The notes under the pieces are model-generated. The model was not told where the DNA came from. It ran no database searches and was given only the letters and a program-made list of their open reading frames with translations. A stretch of DNA of 64,000 bases from Ensifer sp. LC11 (GTDB lineage Bacteria > Pseudomonadota > Alphaproteobacteria > Rhizobiales > Rhizobiaceae), in assembly GCF_001695835.1 (NCBI RefSeq), contig NZ_MBSO01000014.1, forward strand, positions 1-64,000, read 5' to 3'. The translations under genes were made by a program, and so were the position numbers. How positions within the stretch are numbered: position 1 is the stretch's first letter; each line of letters starts with the position of its first letter. Shown here piece after piece: positions 61,579 to 64,000 of this stretch.

Positions 61579-62850
61579 ATGGACAAGCAAGTCTTTGAGG
61601 CGCTGAATGCCGCGACCTTGCCGGCAAAACTTGGCGGCAACGTTGTTCTGAGGGAGAAGATCGGCGAGGATTCGGCGCGCTGGAGCGTCAAGGAAGTTGG
61701 CGACGGCAACCTCAACCTCGTTTTCATCGTCACCGGCGAAAAGGGCGCTGCGATCGTCAAGCAGGCGCTGCCCTACGTGCGCCTTGTCGGCGAAAGCTGG
61801 CCGCTGCCGCTCAAGCGCTCCTTCTTTGAATATCATGCATTGATACGCCAGGCCGCCCGCGATCCGGGCATGGTGCCGGAGATCTTCTTCTTCGACGAAG
61901 CCCAGGCGCTCATCGTCATGGAATTTCTGGCGCCGCACGTCATCTTGCGGCGGGCGCTGATCGATGGCCGGCAATTGCCGAGGATCGGCCGCGATCTCGG
62001 GCTCTTTGCCGCCCGGACCCTGTTTCGCGGCTCCGACCTTTCCATGGCCACACGGGAGAAGAAGGCGGATCTGGCGCTGTTTTCCGACAATGTCGAACTG
62101 TGCGACATCACCGAGAACCTGGTGTTTTCCGATCCTTACTTCGAGGCAGAGCTCAATCGTCACACGACGCCGCAGCTTGACCCGATCGTGACGGAACTGC
62201 GCGCCGACCGCGATCTCAAGGTCGAGGCGCAACGGCTGAAACATCTCTTCTCAGCCAAGGCCGAGACGCTCTGCCATGGCGACCTGCATACTGGCTCCGT
62301 CATGGTTACGGATGACGAGACCCGTGTGATCGACCCGGAATTTGCCTTCTATGGTCCGATCAGTTTCGACGTCGGCATGCTGCTTGCCAATTTCTGGATG
62401 AGCTACTTTTCGCAGAGCGGTCATGAGGTCGAGGCGGGTGCGCGCGACGGCATGCGGGTCTACCTGCTGGAGACGGTCGAGACGATCTGGGAGACCTTCC
62501 GCAGCGAATTCGCAAATCTGTGGCGGACGGAGCGCAAGGGCATCCTCTACCAGGCGAGCCTCTTCGAAGACCGCAACGACGCCTTTGGCGCAGAGCAGGC
62601 GCTCGACATCGTCATCGACGAGATCTGGCGCGAGATGCTCGGCTTTGCCGGCGTCGAGATGAATCGCCGCATCCTCGGCCTCGCCCACAACGCCGATTTC
62701 GAAACCATCGCCGATCCGGATCGCCGCGCCGTCTGCGAAACGAAAGCGCTGAAGCTCGGGCGCCATCTCGCCGTCAATAGGCATCACATCCACAGCCTCA
62801 AGGACATCCGCGCGATTGCGGAGCGCCTTCAGAAGGAGACATCAGCGTGA
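61579..62850 (+). CDS. mtnK: S-methyl-5-thioribose kinase
   Basis: A 423-residue kinase of the MtnK family, related to aminoglycoside/choline kinases. Motifs: [13 protein letters not shown] (nucleotide loop), [13 protein letters not shown] (HGDLH catalytic loop) and [11 protein letters not shown] (metal-binding DPE), with [14 protein letters not shown] in between. It phosphorylates 5-methylthioribose at C1. The Met at 61579 follows GGAGGAGAG. It overlaps mtnA by four bases (GTGA). In organisms with methylthioadenosine nucleosidase the substrate is made inside the cell; the importer next door suggests external supply as well. Confidence 0.92.
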   Translation: MDKQVFEALNAATLPAKLGGNVVLREKIGEDSARWSVKEVGDGNLNLVFIVTGEKGAAIVKQALPYVRLVGESWPLPLKRSFFEYHALIRQAARDPGMVPEIFFFDEAQALIVMEFLAPHVILRRALIDGRQLPRIGRDLGLFAARTLFRGSDLSMATREKKADLALFSDNVELCDITENLVFSDPYFEAELNRHTTPQLDPIVTELRADRDLKVEAQRLKHLFSAKAETLCHGDLHTGSVMVTDDETRVIDPEFAFYGPISFDVGMLLANFWMSYFSQSGHEVEAGARDGMRVYLLETVETIWETFRSEFANLWRTERKGILYQASLFEDRNDAFGAEQALDIVIDEIWREMLGFAGVEMNRRILGLAHNADFETIADPDRRAVCETKALKLGRHLAVNRHHIHSLKDIRAIAERLQKETSA

Positions 62851-63941
62851 AAGTCGGAGACCGCCACTACCATACGATCTGGCTCAACGCGGACGGCCAG
62901 TCCGTCGATGTCATCGACCAGCGCTGGTTGCCGCACAAGTTCCGCGTCGTGACCTTGAAAACCGTCGCGGACATCGCCGTCGCCATCCGTGACATGTGGG
63001 TGCGCGGTGCACCACTGATTGGTGTCACCGCCGCCTACGGCGTTGCAATTGCCATGGCGAAAGATCCATCGAACGCCCATCTCGATGCGGTTTGGGAAGA
63101 ACTCAACGAAACACGGCCGACCGCCATCAACCTGCGCTGGGCGCTGAACGCCATGCGTGACCACCTTCGCCCGTTGCCGGAAGACAAGCGCGCTGCGGCC
63201 GCCTACGCGCACGCCGCGGCGATTGCGAAAGAGGACGTCGAACTGAACCGTGCCATCGGAGCGAACGGCCTGAAGGTGATCCGCGAGATCGCTTCGCGGA
63301 AAGAGCCGGGCGAGCCCGTGCGTATCCTCACCCATTGCAATGCCGGCTGGCTTGCGACCGTCGACTACGGCACCGCGACTGCCCCGATCTACATGGCGGT
63401 GGAGGAAGGCATTCCGGTCCATGTCTATGTGGACGAGACGCGGCCGCGCAACCAGGGCGCCTATCTCACCGCCTGGGAAATGAACGGCCACGGCGTGCCG
63501 CACACGCTGATCGTCGACAATGCCGGCGGTCATCTGATGCAGCATGGCGATGTCGACATGGTGATCGTCGGCACCGACCGCACGACGGCCAATGGCGATG
63601 TCTGCAACAAGATCGGTACCTACCTCAAGGCGCTTGCCGCCCATGACAATGGTGTGCCGTTCTACGTTGCCCTCCCCTCGCCCACGATCGACTGGACGGT
63701 TCGTGACGGGGTCAAGGAAATCCCGATCGAAGAGCGGGCTGGCGACGAAGTGACCTTCGTTCAGGGGCTCGCAAGCGACGGTTCGATCGCTAGCGTGCGC
63801 ATCTCACCGGAAGGCAGCCCTGCCGCGAACCCCGCCTTCGACGTCACGCCCGCCCGGCTCATCACCGGACTGATCACGGAACGCGGCATCGCCACGCCTT
63901 CGCCCGAGGGACTGAAGGCGCTCTTTCCCGAACGGAGCTGA
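62847..63941 (+). CDS. mtnA: Methylthioribose-1-phosphate isomerase
   Basis: A 364-residue enzyme of the MtnA/eIF2B-like family, starting with GTG. Active-site elements: [33 protein letters not shown] (catalytic Cys) and [20 protein letters not shown] (catalytic Asp). It isomerises methylthioribose-1-phosphate to methylthioribulose-1-phosphate in methionine salvage. It is translationally coupled to mtnK. Confidence 0.93.
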   Translation: MKVGDRHYHTIWLNADGQSVDVIDQRWLPHKFRVVTLKTVADIAVAIRDMWVRGAPLIGVTAAYGVAIAMAKDPSNAHLDAVWEELNETRPTAINLRWALNAMRDHLRPLPEDKRAAAAYAHAAAIAKEDVELNRAIGANGLKVIREIASRKEPGEPVRILTHCNAGWLATVDYGTATAPIYMAVEEGIPVHVYVDETRPRNQGAYLTAWEMNGHGVPHTLIVDNAGGHLMQHGDVDMVIVGTDRTTANGDVCNKIGTYLKALAAHDNGVPFYVALPSPTIDWTVRDGVKEIPIEERAGDEVTFVQGLASDGSIASVRISPEGSPAANPAFDVTPARLITGLITERGIATPSPEGLKALFPERS

Positions 63942-63945
63942 GACG

Positions 63946-64000
63946 ATGAGCCTTGTGAACCGCAGGTCCACCGAAGAGATTGCGCTCGGTATCCGCCGGC
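63946..64000 (+). CDS. Start of a further gene in the mtn operon (partial)
   Basis: An ATG four bases after the mtnA stop, with GGAG upstream, opens a frame MSLVNRRSTEEIALGIRR that runs off the window. It is clearly the next gene of the same operon, but 18 residues are too few to name it. Confidence 0.7.
   Translation, partial: MSLVNRRSTEEIALGIRR

Noticed and set aside
1-64000. tRNA, rRNA genes or CRISPR arrays
   Set aside because: No cloverleaf-like tRNA ends, no conserved rRNA stretches and no regularly spaced direct repeats were seen.

Overview
The window reads as part of a large replicon (chromosome or chromid) of a Rhizobiales bacterium, most likely Ensifer/Sinorhizobium. The reasons are the high GC content, the density of ABC and TRAP uptake operons, the ugpBAEC order, the fused iron-type permeases, and an L-fucose cluster that resembles, from memory, the fucose region of S. 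meliloti pSymB. No rRNA, tRNA, CRISPR array or intact insertion sequence was seen.

Layout. 1-9743 is a mixed accessory stretch: possible insertion-sequence end repeats, an S1/P1 nuclease, an MFS exporter, an XRE regulator, CorA, a ParDE toxin-antitoxin pair, a membrane-anchored DUF2778 (L,D-transpeptidase-like) protein, a DUF2277 protein, a pentapeptide-repeat protein and the wreck of a TadG-like gene. 9744-27647 is the most unusual part. Two 'iron-type' ABC importers, with three binding proteins in total, are embedded in three operons that also encode a histidine phosphatase, two inositol-monophosphatase-like enzymes, two dual-specificity phosphatases and a metallophosphoesterase. One SIS-domain RpiR regulator, one HTH-only RpiR-like protein and one LacI regulator accompany them. 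I read it as an island for taking up and dephosphorylating an organic phosphate, possibly an inositol or sugar phosphate. 27939-32425 holds a doubly broken MFS gene, a candidate small RNA, a CPA1 Na+/H+ antiporter and a NUDIX enzyme.

32441-36607 is ugpBAEC for glycerol-3-phosphate, flanked by two decayed copies of the same small gene. 37528-40470 is a TRAP transporter. 40712-52816 is an L-fucose utilisation cluster: an ABC importer, mutarotase, Gfo/Idh/MocA oxidoreductase, MaoC protein, SDR, FAH-fold hydrolase and L-fuconate dehydratase in one long minus-strand operon, with a divergent IclR regulator and L-fuconolactonase. Together these could convert L-fucose to pyruvate and lactate by the non-phosphorylated route. 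52883-55744 is an odd three-gene unit: a MaoC hydratase, a CaiB/BaiF CoA-transferase and a solute-binding-fold protein without a signal peptide.

56145-64000 holds a SorC-type regulator, a frameshifted GNAT gene, an RbsABC-like importer and, divergently, mtnK-mtnA plus the start of another gene. A perfect palindrome lies between the two divergent operons. The arrangement suggests uptake and salvage of methylthioribose or a related 5-deoxypentose. Several palindromic operator candidates and GC-rich hairpins after binding-protein genes are listed individually.
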